Part shown: one piece after another, positions 52,932 to 63,464 of the stretch | How the letters are laid out: each line of letters begins with the position of its first letter | How positions within the stretch are numbered: position 1 is the stretch's first letter | Assembly: GCF_000008765.1 (NCBI RefSeq) | Contig: NC_003030.1 | Span: 1,460,001-1,524,000 of the forward strand | Origin: Clostridium acetobutylicum ATCC 824 | GTDB lineage: Bacteria > Bacillota > Clostridia > Clostridiales > Clostridiaceae | DNA length: 64,000 bases | Direction of reading: 5' to 3' | Made by a program: the position numbers and the translations under genes | Notes under the pieces: model-generated | The model's input: the letters and a program-made list of their open reading frames with translations, nothing else | What the model was told of the DNA's origin: nothing | The model's database searches: none

Positions 52932-53986
52932 TGATTCACGGTGGAGATATTTATACAGAAGGTGTTTTTAAAGGGAGAGAGCTTTTAGATTATAGTTCAA
53001 ACATAAACCCTCTAGGTATACCTAAAAGTTTTTTAAATAACATAGATGAAGGAATAAAAAATCTAGGGGTGTATCCTGACGTTAATTATAGGCGTTTAAA
53101 TAAAAGTATAGAGAATTATTTGAAATTAAAAGATATAGGTATAGTACTTGGGAATGGAGCTTCGGAAATAATTGAACTTTCAATAAGTCTTTTTGAAAAA
53201 ATCTTAATTATAGTTCCCTCTTATGCAGAGTATGAGATAAATGCTAAAAAACACGGAGTAAGTGTTGTATTTTCATATTTAGATGAGAATATGTGTATTG
53301 ATTATGAGGATATAATTTCAAAGATAGATGATGTAGATTCAGTTATAATAGGTAATCCCAATAATCCCAATGGAGGGTTAATAAATAAAGAAAAGTTTAT
53401 TCATGTATTAAAACTTGCAGAAGAAAAGAAAAAAACAATTATCATAGATGAAGCTTTTATTGAATTCACAGGGGATCCTTCTTCGAGCTTTGTAGGGGAG
53501 ATAAAAAATTATAGCTGTCTTTTTATAATAAGAGCAATGACAAAGTTTTTTGCCATGCCAGGAATAAGATTTGGATATGGAATAACAAATAACAAAGAAA
53601 TAGCAGCTAAAATAAAAGCAAAACAAAATCCTTGGAATATAAATTGTTTTGCCGAAATGGCAGCTATAAATTGTTTAAAAGATACTAATTACATTGAGGA
53701 ATCTCTTTTATGGATTAAGAAGGAGAGAAAAAGATTTATTGAGGAGCTTAATAAAATAGGTTTTATAAAAAGAGTATTTTCTCCTCATGCAAATTTTGTG
53801 CTTTGCAGGCTTGAAAATATAAGTGGAGAAAAACTTTATGATTCTTTACTTAAAGAAGACATTGTGATAAGAAGATGCTGCAATTTTATAGGGCTTGATG
53901 ATAGCTTTGTTAGGTTTGCTATAAAGGACGAAAAGAAAAATACAAAATTTTTGAGGGCTCTTAAGGGTGTGGAAAATAATTTATGA
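52931..53986 (+). CDS. cobD: L-threonine-O-3-phosphate decarboxylase (CobD), PLP enzyme
   Basis: Makes (R)-1-amino-2-propanol phosphate, the linker of the B12 nucleotide loop. The 351-residue aminotransferase-fold protein begins MIHGGDIYTEG and has YSSNINPLGIPKSF, NPNNPNGGLINKE, IIDEAFIEF, and RAMTKFFAMPGIRFGYG with the PLP-Lys. ATG 52931 follows AAAGGGGGG; an upstream in-frame ATG at 52901 lies inside cbiO. Histidinol-phosphate aminotransferases are close relatives, but the cobalamin context and the neighbouring threonine kinase favour CobD. Confidence 0.9.
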   Translation: MIHGGDIYTEGVFKGRELLDYSSNINPLGIPKSFLNNIDEGIKNLGVYPDVNYRRLNKSIENYLKLKDIGIVLGNGASEIIELSISLFEKILIIVPSYAEYEINAKKHGVSVVFSYLDENMCIDYEDIISKIDDVDSVIIGNPNNPNGGLINKEKFIHVLKLAEEKKKTIIIDEAFIEFTGDPSSSFVGEIKNYSCLFIIRAMTKFFAMPGIRFGYGITNNKEIAAKIKAKQNPWNINCFAEMAAINCLKDTNYIEESLLWIKKERKRFIEELNKIGFIKRVFSPHANFVLCRLENISGEKLYDSLLKEDIVIRRCCNFIGLDDSFVRFAIKDEKKNTKFLRALKGVENNL

Positions 53987-54963
53987 ATACAGCGCTTATA
54001 AGTTTAAATAGTTACGGAGATAAAATAGGAAAAAAGTTAAGGCAAGCTATGGATTTAGACATATATTCAAAAAGAGAAATTGAAAATTTTAAATTAAGTA
54101 CTTTAACAGAAATGCTTATTAATAGATATGAAGCTCTGATTTTTGTAGCGTCTACGGGAATAGCAGTTAGAGCCATTGCCCCATTTATAAAAAGTAAGAC
54201 GGAAGACCCTGCGATAATTGTTGTGGACGTACTTTCAAAATACACCATAAGTCTTTTAAGTGGACATATAGGAAGGGCTAATGAAATGACTTTAAAGATT
54301 TCTAAAATATTAGGTTCTATTCCAATAATAACAACAGCAACAGATAATTTAAATGTAGAAGCCCCAGATGCTATTGCAGTTAAAAATGGACTTATAATAG
54401 ATGATTTAAAAAAAGCAAAGGAAATATCCTCCCTTTTAATTAAGGGCAGTAAGGTCTCATTTATTGATGAAGAAAATTTAATTAAATGCCCTAAAGGATA
54501 TACAGATAGTTTTGATTCCGAGGGGAAGGTTTATGTAACAAATAAATTAATGGAATTAAAAGAGAAGGAATTAAGGCTTATAAGAAAAAATGTTATCTTG
54601 GGAATTGGATGTAGAAAAAATTATTCTGTAGAGGCTATGGAGAATATAGTTATGAAAAAGCTTAGGGAGCTTGGTATTGATAAAAGAGCAGTTAAAACTA
54701 TAAGTTCAATAGATATTAAAGCTAATGAAAAGGCTATTATTCATTTAAGTGAAGTTTTAAAGGCTGATTTCAAAACATTTACTAAGGAAGAAATAAAAAC
54801 TGTACAGGAGATATACGAGGGAAGTGACTTTGTAGAAAAAAATGTTGGGGTAAGGTCGGTGTGTGAACCCTGCGTAAAACTTTCTAATGGTCAAATAGTC
54901 TTCTCTAAAATGAAGATTAACGGTATGACTTTATGTATTGGATATGAAAAGGTAAAGTCATGA
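53983..54963 (+). CDS. cbiG: Cobalt-precorrin-5A hydrolase (CbiG)
   Basis: Opens the delta-lactone of cobalt-precorrin-5A and releases acetaldehyde in the anaerobic route. The 326-residue protein has the CbiG N-terminal domain (IFVASTGIAVRAIAPF, LLSGHIGRANEMT, ITTATDNLNVEAPDAIA) and C-terminal domain (ILGIGCRKN, VGVRSVCEP). It overlaps cobD by four bases (ATGA). Confidence 0.93.
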   Translation: MNTALISLNSYGDKIGKKLRQAMDLDIYSKREIENFKLSTLTEMLINRYEALIFVASTGIAVRAIAPFIKSKTEDPAIIVVDVLSKYTISLLSGHIGRANEMTLKISKILGSIPIITTATDNLNVEAPDAIAVKNGLIIDDLKKAKEISSLLIKGSKVSFIDEENLIKCPKGYTDSFDSEGKVYVTNKLMELKEKELRLIRKNVILGIGCRKNYSVEAMENIVMKKLRELGIDKRAVKTISSIDIKANEKAIIHLSEVLKADFKTFTKEEIKTVQEIYEGSDFVEKNVGVRSVCEPCVKLSNGQIVFSKMKINGMTLCIGYEKVKS

Positions 54964-55814
54964 AAATTTCAGCAAAGTATCCTGCTAGTGTTGGTGAAGT
55001 AGTTCAAGGAAGCTTTAATGGAAAGGATGTACTAATGTCATTTCCTGTTAGCTTATTTACAGAGGTGACACTGTTTGAACGTAAGGCATCTAAGGATAAG
55101 TATAATAATCTTAAAACCATGATGTTTCTAGAAAATATTTTAAATAGATGGGGCTTTGAAAAATACATAAATAATATAGATATAATTATAAGCTCAAATA
55201 TTCCAAGGGGAAAAGGTTTTGCCAGCAGTACGGCTGATTTATGTGCATTATATTATGCTCTTTTACGCTTTTTTGGTAGAGAGTTTAATGAAAGAGAATT
55301 AATTGAGGAATGTATTAATATAGAACCAACAGATAGCATAATATTCGATAAAGCTACTGTGTTTGATTATAAAGAAGGAAGTTATAAAAAAACACTTGGA
55401 GAATATCCTAAGCTTCATATTTTAGTATTCGAAGGAAAAAGAATTATAGATACTGTAAGTTTTAATAAGAAAGAACTAAAGCCGCTTAAGGATGTAGGAA
55501 ATTTAATTAAAAAAGTAGAGAAAGCACTTAAGGTTGGAAGCGTAAAAGATATTGGAGAAGCTGCAACATTAAGTATAGTGAAAAATTGTGATAGACTTAG
55601 CTATGATATTTTAGGGAAAGTACTTAGGCTTAAGGATGAAACCTGTGGGATTGGAATTATTGGAGCTCACAGTGGAGATATGCTTGGAATAATTTATGAT
55701 GATAAGTATGCTTTAGATAGTGCAAAAGAAAGAGTGGAAAATATAAAAAATTATAAAATATATGAGCTCGAAACTTTATTAAGAGCTGAGATGAGGAGGG
55801 GAATATATAAATGA
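54960..55814 (+). CDS. pduX: L-threonine kinase, PduX-like (GHMP family)
   Basis: Phosphorylates L-threonine to supply CobD. The 284-residue GHMP kinase has the N-terminal strand PASVGEVVQGSF, the ATP loop NIPRGKGFASSTADL near 80, and PTDSIIFDKATVFDY, characteristic of PduX. It overlaps cbiG and cobT by four bases each. Having PduX beside CobD gives a full local route to aminopropanol phosphate. Confidence 0.9.
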   Translation: MKISAKYPASVGEVVQGSFNGKDVLMSFPVSLFTEVTLFERKASKDKYNNLKTMMFLENILNRWGFEKYINNIDIIISSNIPRGKGFASSTADLCALYYALLRFFGREFNERELIEECINIEPTDSIIFDKATVFDYKEGSYKKTLGEYPKLHILVFEGKRIIDTVSFNKKELKPLKDVGNLIKKVEKALKVGSVKDIGEAATLSIVKNCDRLSYDILGKVLRLKDETCGIGIIGAHSGDMLGIIYDDKYALDSAKERVENIKNYKIYELETLLRAEMRRGIYK

Positions 55815-56869
55815 ATATAGAAAATTTGATAAAGGGTATTAATGGATTAGACAATAAGGTCATGAGTAAGATTCAAAAAAGATTGGACAACTTAACAAAG
55901 CCTTTAGGAAGTCTTGGAACCTTGGAGGATATAGTAAAGCAGCTTGGAGGAATAACAGGAGAGGTGTACCCTTCAGTTAAAAATAAAACGGTTATTATAA
56001 TGTGTGCAGATAATGGAATTGTTGAGGAAAATGTTAGTTCATGTCCCAAAAGTGTTACAGCGTCGGTTACTAGGAATTTTATGAAAGGCTTCACAGGAAT
56101 AAATGTTTTTACAAGACATGCAGGAGCAGACATAGAGGTTATAGATATAGGTGTAGATGCAGACATAAATGAAGAAGGAATAATAAATAAAAAGATAAGA
56201 CGAGGAACCAGCAACATGATTAAAGGTGCTGCAATGACTAGAGATGAGGCTTTAAAAGGGCTAGAAGTAGGTATTGAAGCAGTAAAAGAGCTTAAGGATA
56301 AGGGTGTAAACCTAATTGGAACGGGAGAAATGGGAGTAGGTAATACTACAACCAGCAGTGCAGTGGCTTCAGTTTTGACAGGTTGCCCGGTAGACGAAAT
56401 GGTTGGAATAGGTTCAGGACTTACAAAGGAAGCCTTTAGAAATAAAATTCAAATTGTGAAGGAAGCAATAGCACTTAACAAACCTAATAAAGAAGATCCA
56501 ATTGATGTTTTAAGTAAGGTGGGTGGTTTTGATATAGCTGGGCTTGCAGGATGTTTTTTAGGAGCTGCAATTTATAGAATACCAATAGTTATCGATGGTT
56601 TTATATCAGCATCTGCTGCACTTTTAGCAGTTAAAATAAATCCATTAGTTAAAAACTTTATAATTCCGTCTCATGGTTCAGCAGAACCTGGAAGCAAGTG
56701 GATTATGAAAGAGCTTGATTTAGAACCAATGTTGAATTTAAAGATGCGACTAGGTGAGGGAACTGGTGCAGCGCTTGCTTTTCAAATAGTAGATATGGCT
56801 GTATTTTCCTATCTTGAAATGGGAACCTTTGAAAATGCTGAGATAGAACCCTATAAACCACTAAAATAA
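55811..56869 (+). CDS. cobT: Nicotinate-nucleotide--dimethylbenzimidazole phosphoribosyltransferase (CobT)
   Basis: Activates the lower ligand base as its ribotide. The 352-residue protein has LTKPLGSLGTLE at 28-39, ADNGIVEENVSSCPKSVT, GTGEMGVGNTTTSSAV, SHGSAEPGSKW and the catalytic Glu in LGEGTGAALAF. Length and motifs are complete. The start overlaps pduX. Confidence 0.96.
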   Translation: MNIENLIKGINGLDNKVMSKIQKRLDNLTKPLGSLGTLEDIVKQLGGITGEVYPSVKNKTVIIMCADNGIVEENVSSCPKSVTASVTRNFMKGFTGINVFTRHAGADIEVIDIGVDADINEEGIINKKIRRGTSNMIKGAAMTRDEALKGLEVGIEAVKELKDKGVNLIGTGEMGVGNTTTSSAVASVLTGCPVDEMVGIGSGLTKEAFRNKIQIVKEAIALNKPNKEDPIDVLSKVGGFDIAGLAGCFLGAAIYRIPIVIDGFISASAALLAVKINPLVKNFIIPSHGSAEPGSKWIMKELDLEPMLNLKMRLGEGTGAALAFQIVDMAVFSYLEMGTFENAEIEPYKPLK

Positions 56870-56885
56870 TACTTGGAGTGATTTT

Positions 56886-57722
56886 ATGAAAAAGGCAATA
56901 TTAATAATAAGTTTTGGTACAACCTATGAAAATACAAGAAAATTAACTATAGATGCAATAGAAGAAAAGGTAAAAGATGAATTTAAGGATTATGAAATTA
57001 GAAGAGCATTTACCTCCTATAAAATAATAAAAGTTTTAAAGGAAAGGGATAAAATAATTGTAGATACTCCAGGTATGGCACTTAGTAGATTAAAGAGAGA
57101 GGGTTTTGAAAAAGTAATTGTTCAGCCACTTCATATAATACCAGGAGAAGAGTATGACTTTGTTAAAAGAGTAGTTAATGAGTATTCTTACGATTTTAAA
57201 GAAATAAAACTTGGAAGACCAGTTTTGTACTACAAAGGAATAACAGGAGAGTTTCCGGATGATTATGAAATAATGGTGAATTCTATAAAAAGTATAATAC
57301 CTAGAGATGAAATTGTAATACTTATGGGGCATGGAAGTACACATAGTTCAAATGCTTGTTATTCTTGCCTTCAGCTTGTATTAAGGGACAATGATTTTGG
57401 AAATGTTTTTGTTGCAAATGTTGAAGGCTATCCGGACCTTAATAATGTACTTAGGTATATAGAAAATCATGAAACAAGAAAGGTTACCTTGATTCCTCTT
57501 ATGCTTGTGGCAGGAAATCATGCTGTTATAGATATGGCAGGTAACTCAGAAGACTCATGGAAAAACATACTTACAAGTAATGGTTTTGAAGTAACAGCCT
57601 ATGTTCATGGACTTGGAGAGGTTAAGGAATTTCAGGATATATACATAGAGCATATAAAGGATGTTATGGAAGGAAGATATGAAAAAGAAGTGAAGGAGGA
57701 AATCAAATGTCCAGAATTATGA
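56886..57722 (+). CDS. cbiK: Sirohydrochlorin cobaltochelatase (CbiK)
   Basis: Inserts cobalt into sirohydrochlorin, the first committed step of the anaerobic pathway. The 278-residue protein is the large CbiK type: [20 protein letters not shown] at the start, the catalytic His in [11 protein letters not shown], and a second metal His in [19 protein letters not shown]. The ATG follows TTGGAGTG. It overlaps cobyric acid synthase by 16 bases. Confidence 0.94.
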   Translation: MKKAILIISFGTTYENTRKLTIDAIEEKVKDEFKDYEIRRAFTSYKIIKVLKERDKIIVDTPGMALSRLKREGFEKVIVQPLHIIPGEEYDFVKRVVNEYSYDFKEIKLGRPVLYYKGITGEFPDDYEIMVNSIKSIIPRDEIVILMGHGSTHSSNACYSCLQLVLRDNDFGNVFVANVEGYPDLNNVLRYIENHETRKVTLIPLMLVAGNHAVIDMAGNSEDSWKNILTSNGFEVTAYVHGLGEVKEFQDIYIEHIKDVMEGRYEKEVKEEIKCPEL

Positions 57723-59182
57723 TTCAAGGGACTGCATCCTCTGTAGGAAAAAGTATACTGGTTGCAGCACTTTGCAGAATTTTTAAGCAGGATGGTTTTT
57801 CCGTTTGTCCATATAAATCTCAAAATATGTCTTTAAATTCATACATAACACTTGATGGCAAGGAGATGGGAAGAGCTCAAGTATTACAGGCATATGCAGC
57901 AGGACTTGAGCCTGAGGTTTATATGAATCCAATACTTTTAAAGCCTACCACAGATAAAAGTTGTCAGGTTATTGTAAAGGGTGAAGTGTATGGAGTTTCA
58001 AGTGCAAAAAACTATTATAATATGAAGAAAGAATTTGCACCAATGCTAAAAGAAGATTTTGAAGAGTTAGAAGATAAATTTGATATAGTTGTAATTGAAG
58101 GAGCAGGAAGTCCAGCTGAAATAAACTTGAGAGAAAATGATATTGTAAATATGGGATTAGCAGAACTTGTAGATGCACCGGTGGTATTAGTTGGAGATAT
58201 AGATAAAGGAGGAGTTTTTGCTTCTCTTTTTGGAACTGTAATGCTTTTAGAAGAAAATGAAAGAAAGAGAATAAAAGGTACAATAATAAATAAATTTAGG
58301 GGAGATGTAGAAATATTAAAACCGGGTCTTTCGATGCTGGAAGAAAGAATAAATATACCATGTTTTGGTGTTGTTCCTTATTTTAATTTATCTTTGGAAG
58401 ATGAGGACGGTGCAGTTTATTTTAATACAAAAGTCAATTCAAAAATAGATGTGGCTGTAATTAAACTTCCTCATATATCAAATTTTACAGACATTGATGC
58501 TCTTAAGATAGAGGAAGATGTCTCTTTAAGGTATATAACCTCTAGTGAAAATTTTGGAACACCTGATTTACTAATTATTCCTGGAAGTAAAAATACTATA
58601 GGAGATTTACTCTATATAAGAAAAAATGGTATAGAAAATAAAATAAAACAGTATGCCGAAAAAAATGGACTTATCTTTGGTATATGTGGAGGATATCAAA
58701 TGCTTGGAAGGCTTATAGAGGATCCATTTAAAGTAGAAACAGAACTTGGAGAAATAAATGGAATGGGTCTTTTAGATATAAGAACTGTTTTTGCAGAAAA
58801 GAAGGTTACTACAAGAGTTCAAGGTAGCGTCATTGATAAACAAATACCTGTGTATGGCTATGAGATTCACATGGGGATTTCTAGTTATGGAGAAAAGGCA
58901 AAACCCTTCATTAAAATAGAAAATAAGGTTGGGATAGATGATGGCGCAGTAAACGAAGGTGGAAATATTATGGGAACTTATATCCATGGAATATTTGATG
59001 GAGCTAACTTTAGAGAATACATCATCAATTTTCTTAGAGATAAGAAGGGAATTGAAAGAAAAAAGTCAGTTGTATATGAAGATGTTAGAAATGGCGAAAT
59101 AGATAGGCTTGCGGATATTGTAAGAAATAGCCTCGATATGAACAGTATATACAGTGTTATGGGAATTGAGGGGAAAAAATGA
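57707..59182 (+). CDS. cbiP: Cobyric acid synthase (CbiP/CobQ)
   Basis: Amidates four side chains of adenosylcobyrinic diamide with glutamine and ATP. The 491-residue protein has a P-loop-like [15 protein letters not shown] at the start, [25 protein letters not shown], and a class I glutamine amidotransferase domain with the nucleophile in [11 protein letters not shown] and catalytic His in GTYIHGIF. The start ATG follows AAGGAGG within the end of cbiK. Confidence 0.95.
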   Translation: MSRIMIQGTASSVGKSILVAALCRIFKQDGFSVCPYKSQNMSLNSYITLDGKEMGRAQVLQAYAAGLEPEVYMNPILLKPTTDKSCQVIVKGEVYGVSSAKNYYNMKKEFAPMLKEDFEELEDKFDIVVIEGAGSPAEINLRENDIVNMGLAELVDAPVVLVGDIDKGGVFASLFGTVMLLEENERKRIKGTIINKFRGDVEILKPGLSMLEERINIPCFGVVPYFNLSLEDEDGAVYFNTKVNSKIDVAVIKLPHISNFTDIDALKIEEDVSLRYITSSENFGTPDLLIIPGSKNTIGDLLYIRKNGIENKIKQYAEKNGLIFGICGGYQMLGRLIEDPFKVETELGEINGMGLLDIRTVFAEKKVTTRVQGSVIDKQIPVYGYEIHMGISSYGEKAKPFIKIENKVGIDDGAVNEGGNIMGTYIHGIFDGANFREYIINFLRDKKGIERKKSVVYEDVRNGEIDRLADIVRNSLDMNSIYSVMGIEGKK

Positions 59183-60492
59183 GGAGCATAATTATTGCAT
59201 CAAATAGTAGTGGAGGAGGTAAGACCACAGTTACTCTTGGACTTATGAAGGCGCTTGTAAGTAGAGGACTTGAGGTTCAAGGCTTTAAGGTTGGACCGGA
59301 CTATATAGATACAGCTTTTCATGAAAGTGTCACAGGAAAACTATCAAGAAATTTGGATTTGTTTTTAATGGGCGAAGATGGAGTTAAGGCCTCTTTTGCA
59401 AGGGGAAATGGAGACTACGGAATAATAGAGGGAGTAATGGGACTTTACGATGGAAGAGGAGTAACCTCAGAATACTCCACAGCACATCTAAGCAAAATTT
59501 TAAAACTTCCAATAGTTTTAGTTTTAACTCCTAAGGCACAAAGTTTAACGCTGTGTGCAGAAATAGAAGGAATAGTAAATTTTGATTCCGATATAAATAT
59601 AGTTGGAGTTATTTTAAATAATATATCTGAAGGTTATTATAACCTGTTAAGGATTGCTATTGAAGAACATTTTAAAGGGAAAATTAAAGTGTTTGGCTAC
59701 CTTCCAAAGAATGAAGCGCTTTCGCTTAAAAGTAGACATTTGGGATTAGTTCAAAGTGTTGAGATAAACACACTTAATGAAAAGCTTGAAAAATGCAGTG
59801 AGCTTCTAGAAAATCATGTTAAGGTTGATGAACTTTTAAAGTATTTCTCTAAAACTTCTGATTTTAAGGACGACTACCATTTAAAAAATAAAAACTTAAA
59901 GATAGCTGTTGCAAAAGATGAGGCATTTAATTTTTATTATAAAGAAAATTTAGAATTGCTGCATGAACTAGGAGAAGTAACTTATTTTAGCCCTCTAAAG
60001 GATAAAAAGCTTCCAGAAAATATAGATTTTCTTTATATAGGAGGAGGATATCCTGAAATTTTTAAAGATGCTTTAAGCGAAAACAAGGACATGCTTTTAG
60101 AGATAAAGAATAAGCTTGAGGATGGAACTAGGTGTTATGCTGAATGTGGCGGCTTAATGTATCTTATGGAAGCTATAGAGGGAAGTTCTATGGTTGGATT
60201 TTTTAAAGGAAGTTCCTACATGGGAAAAAGGCTTCAAAACTTTGGGTATGCTGAAGTTACAGTAAGTAAAGAAAATAGACTGCTTCCTTTGAATATAAAA
60301 ATAAATTGTCATGAATTTCATAAATCCTATGTAAATACAGAAGAAGAAACCATATATTCAGTTACAAAGTATACTTATTTAGGAGAAAATAAGAGCTGGA
60401 GATGTGGTTATACAAAGAAAAATGTACTTGCAGCTTATGCACATGTACATTTTTTTGGAAATCTAGATTTTTTAAAACATTTAGTAAGGTAA
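59179..60492 (+). CDS. cbiA: Cobyrinic acid a,c-diamide synthase (CbiA)
   Basis: Amidates the a and c carboxylates of the corrin ring. The 437-residue protein has [16 protein letters not shown] (P-loop), [25 protein letters not shown], and the glutaminase Cys in [11 protein letters not shown] with His in YAHVHFFGN. It overlaps cbiP by ATGA. It is the shorter relative of CbiP, distinguished by the GPDYID block. Confidence 0.95.
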   Translation: MRSIIIASNSSGGGKTTVTLGLMKALVSRGLEVQGFKVGPDYIDTAFHESVTGKLSRNLDLFLMGEDGVKASFARGNGDYGIIEGVMGLYDGRGVTSEYSTAHLSKILKLPIVLVLTPKAQSLTLCAEIEGIVNFDSDINIVGVILNNISEGYYNLLRIAIEEHFKGKIKVFGYLPKNEALSLKSRHLGLVQSVEINTLNEKLEKCSELLENHVKVDELLKYFSKTSDFKDDYHLKNKNLKIAVAKDEAFNFYYKENLELLHELGEVTYFSPLKDKKLPENIDFLYIGGGYPEIFKDALSENKDMLLEIKNKLEDGTRCYAECGGLMYLMEAIEGSSMVGFFKGSSYMGKRLQNFGYAEVTVSKENRLLPLNIKINCHEFHKSYVNTEEETIYSVTKYTYLGENKSWRCGYTKKNVLAAYAHVHFFGNLDFLKHLVR

Positions 60493-60502
60493 GGTGAAGC
60501 GT

Positions 60503-61120
60503 ATGAATTATATAAAAAACCCTGGAAAGATTGAAGAAGAAAGCTTTAGAATAATAGAAAGTGAAATGGGGGAGCACAATTTTGGGGAAAGAGAGCTTAA
60601 AATAGTAAAAAGAGTAATACATACCACGGCCGATTTTGAATATAAGGATTTACTTTATATAAGAGAAGGTGCTATTGATGCAGCTATTACCTTATTAAAA
60701 AAGGGTGGAATAACAATTTATGCAGATACCAATATGATTACAGCAGGAATAAGTAAAAAAATGCTTAATGCCCTAAATTGCAAGGTTATTTCTTATGTTA
60801 GAGATGAAGAAATAGCAGCTATTGCAAAAGAAAAGGGAATAACTAGATCTATGGCAGGAATCGAGAAGGCTGTAAGTGAGGGAATAGAATTTTTCTTATT
60901 TGGAAATGCACCAACAGCTCTTTATAAACTTAAAGAACTTATAGAGGAGAAAAAAGCAGCTCCAAAGTTTGTTGTAGCCGCACCAGTAGGTTTTGTTGGT
61001 GCAGCACAATCTAAGGAGGACTTTGAAAAACTTCCAGTGCCAATGATTACTGTAAGAGGAAGAAAGGGTGGAAGTACTGTTACAACGGCTATTGTAAATG
61101 CACTTTTATATATGTTATAA
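60503..61120 (+). CDS. cbiC: Cobalt-precorrin-8 methylmutase (CbiC)
   Basis: Moves a methyl group from C11 to C12 to give cobyrinic acid. The 205-residue protein has [13 protein letters not shown], the catalytic His in [11 protein letters not shown] near 39, [20 protein letters not shown], and [16 protein letters not shown] 60503 has AAGGTGAAG upstream; an in-frame GTG at 60494 lies inside that site. Confidence 0.94.
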   Translation: MNYIKNPGKIEEESFRIIESEMGEHNFGERELKIVKRVIHTTADFEYKDLLYIREGAIDAAITLLKKGGITIYADTNMITAGISKKMLNALNCKVISYVRDEEIAAIAKEKGITRSMAGIEKAVSEGIEFFLFGNAPTALYKLKELIEEKKAAPKFVVAAPVGFVGAAQSKEDFEKLPVPMITVRGRKGGSTVTTAIVNALLYML

Positions 61121-61134
61121 AGGGGAAATTAAAT

Positions 61135-62220
61135 ATGCTTGAAATGTATGTGAATTGTGATGGTAAAAAACTAAGATGCGGATACACTACTGGTTCTTGC
61201 GCGGCAGGAGCTGCAAAAGCGGCAACTTATATGCTCTATAATGAAGAAATATTAGATCTAATAAAAATAGACACACCAAAGGGAATAGAGCTTATGCTTC
61301 CCATTGAAAATATAAAAAAAGGTGATGGATTTGTGGAATGCTCTATTATAAAAGATGGTGGAGATGACCCGGATATAACAAATGGAATTGAAATATGGGC
61401 AAGAGCTGAGGTGAAAAAAGAAGGCTACACCCTAAAAGGTGGAATTGGAGTTGGAATAGTAAAAAGTGAAGGACTTTATGTTGAAAAAGGTGATTATGCA
61501 ATAAATCCTGTTCCTAGACTTATGATTGAAAAGGAAGTAAAAAAGGTTCTTCCCAAGGATAATGGAGTTTTAATAACTGTATTTGTACCAAAAGGTGAAG
61601 AAATAGCAAAAAAAACATTTAATCCCAGACTTAATATAGTAGGAGGAATATCAATTCTAGGAACAACGGGTATTGTGGTTCCAATGTCTGAAGAAGCACT
61701 TCAGCAATCCATAAAGCTTGAAATGAATCAAAAGATAAAAAGCGGGATTAAGAATTTTACATTTTTGTTTGGTAATATGGGTGAAGACAAGGCTAAGGAG
61801 ATGGGGATTGACCCCAAGGGTTTTGTGATAATGTCTAATTATGTTGGATTTGCTTTAAACTGTTGTAGAGAAAATAACATTAAAAAAATTTTGATGGTAG
61901 GTCATATAGGAAAAATGTGTAAGATAGCAGCAGGATGCTTTAATACTCACAGTAGAGTTTGTGGAGTGCGTCTTGAAATTTTAGCACTAGAACTTGCTTT
62001 AATGGGGGCTGACACAAACTTTATAGAAAAAATATATAGAGAGAAGACCACAGAGGGCGCAGTTAAAATAATAGGAAAAGAATATAAAGACATTTATAGG
62101 AGAATTGGCGTAAAAATCATGAAAAAAATAAAAGATTTTACCTACGGAGAGGTTAATGCTGATATTGTTTTATATTCTATGGAAAAAGGAATACTTTGGG
62201 ATTCAAGAGAGGTGATTTAA
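61135..62220 (+). CDS. cbiD: Cobalt-precorrin-5B C1-methyltransferase (CbiD)
   Basis: Methylates C1 in the anaerobic corrin pathway. The 361-residue protein has the CbiD hallmark [16 protein letters not shown] near 19, [25 protein letters not shown], and [12 protein letters not shown], then the [14 protein letters not shown] block. The ATG follows AAAGGGGAA. Confidence 0.95.
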   Translation: MLEMYVNCDGKKLRCGYTTGSCAAGAAKAATYMLYNEEILDLIKIDTPKGIELMLPIENIKKGDGFVECSIIKDGGDDPDITNGIEIWARAEVKKEGYTLKGGIGVGIVKSEGLYVEKGDYAINPVPRLMIEKEVKKVLPKDNGVLITVFVPKGEEIAKKTFNPRLNIVGGISILGTTGIVVPMSEEALQQSIKLEMNQKIKSGIKNFTFLFGNMGEDKAKEMGIDPKGFVIMSNYVGFALNCCRENNIKKILMVGHIGKMCKIAAGCFNTHSRVCGVRLEILALELALMGADTNFIEKIYREKTTEGAVKIIGKEYKDIYRRIGVKIMKKIKDFTYGEVNADIVLYSMEKGILWDSREVI

Positions 62221-62221
62221 A

Positions 62222-62785
62222 ATGATTTATATAAAGGATGAGGAATTCATAAGGGGAGATTGCCCGATGACTAAGGAAGAGGTTAGAATCCTTAGTATAG
62301 CAAAGCTTGAAATAGAAGAGGATGACACGCTTTTAGACATAGGAGCAGGTACAGGCTCTATTAGTATACAGATGAGCAAATGTACCCCAAAGGGAAAAGT
62401 TATAGCAATTGAAAGAGAAGAGAAGGCGCTAAAGGTACTTGAAAAGAATAAAGAAAAATTTAAAGCACATAATCTTTATATAATTAAAGGTGATGCATCA
62501 CAGCTTAATTTAGATGAAAGCTTTGATGGTGTTTTCATTGGAGGAAGCAGTGGAAATATTGATAAAATAATTAAAAGTTATGCCTTAAAATTAAAAAAAG
62601 GTGGAAAAATGGTGATGAACTTTATAACTTTAGACAATCTTTATAGGGCTATTGAAACCTTAAAGGAATTAAATTTTGAGGTGGAATGTTCTCAAATAGC
62701 AGTTAGTAAAATGAGAGCTAAAAGTTATATGATGCTTTCAAATAATCCCATTTTTATAGTAACGGGAAAAGTAATGGAGGGATAA
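62222..62785 (+). CDS. cbiT: Cobalt-precorrin-6B C15-methyltransferase, decarboxylating (CbiT)
   Basis: Methylates C15 and removes the C12 acetate carboxylate. The 187-residue SAM methyltransferase has DEEFIRGDCPMTKEEVR, the SAM motif LLDIGAGTGSISIQ, and GVFIGGSSGNIDKII. It is a stand-alone CbiT; the CbiE partner domain (C5 methylation) is neither fused nor adjacent within the window. The start is one base after the cbiD stop. Confidence 0.93.
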   Translation: MIYIKDEEFIRGDCPMTKEEVRILSIAKLEIEEDDTLLDIGAGTGSISIQMSKCTPKGKVIAIEREEKALKVLEKNKEKFKAHNLYIIKGDASQLNLDESFDGVFIGGSSGNIDKIIKSYALKLKKGGKMVMNFITLDNLYRAIETLKELNFEVECSQIAVSKMRAKSYMMLSNNPIFIVTGKVMEG

Positions 62786-62787
62786 AT

Positions 62788-63453
62788 ATGGCTAAGATTT
62801 ATGGAATAGGGGTCGGACCAGGAGATAGTGAGCTTTTAACAATAAAGGCGGTTAAGGCAATTAAAAAGTGTGAGGTTATAGTTGCTCCAAGTGCTATGAA
62901 AGGAAAGAGAAGTATAGCTCTTAATATTGCAAAAGAGTATATAAATAAGGATGCGGAAATAATGGTACTTCATTTTCCAATGGGGGGAGAAGAGCAGGAA
63001 GAAAAAATATATGATGCCTTTAAAGCAGTTGAAGAGAAGCTGTTAGAGGGTAAAAATGTTGGATTTTTAACTATTGGAGATCCATTTGTATATAGTACTT
63101 ATATATATTTACTTAAGCATATTGAGGACAAAGGCTATCAAACTGAAACGATTCCTGGAATAACTTCATTTTCAGCCTGTGCCAGTTTAGCAAATGAACC
63201 TTTGGTTATAGGAGATGAACCTCTCTTAATAATACCAGGAAATAGACTTGAGGCAATAAAGGATGAAAAAAATGTTGTTATAATGAAGGTTTATAAAAGA
63301 GAAGAGGAAATATTAAACACACTTGAAGAAAAAGGATTTAATTATGTTTGTGTTAAAAAAGCAGGGCGAGAAGGACAAAAAATTACTAGAAGTAGAGAAG
63401 AAATAATAAATGAAAAAGAATATATGTCACTAATAATAGCACATAGGAAGTAA
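62788..63453 (+). CDS. cbiL: Cobalt-precorrin-2 C20-methyltransferase (CbiL)
   Basis: Adds the C20 methyl group early in the pathway. The 221-residue tetrapyrrole methylase has YGIGVGPGDSELLTIKAVKA, LTIGDPFVYSTYIYLL and ETIPGITSFSACAS, which match the precorrin-2 methylase group. It starts two bases after cbiT. Confidence 0.93.
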   Translation: MAKIYGIGVGPGDSELLTIKAVKAIKKCEVIVAPSAMKGKRSIALNIAKEYINKDAEIMVLHFPMGGEEQEEKIYDAFKAVEEKLLEGKNVGFLTIGDPFVYSTYIYLLKHIEDKGYQTETIPGITSFSACASLANEPLVIGDEPLLIIPGNRLEAIKDEKNVVIMKVYKREEEILNTLEEKGFNYVCVKKAGREGQKITRSREEIINEKEYMSLIIAHRK

Positions 63454-63464
63454 GGAGGAACTTT

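Noticed and set aside
57969-58283. Leu-rich minus-strand open frame inside cbiP
   Set aside because: Shadow of a firmly assigned gene, with low-complexity translation.
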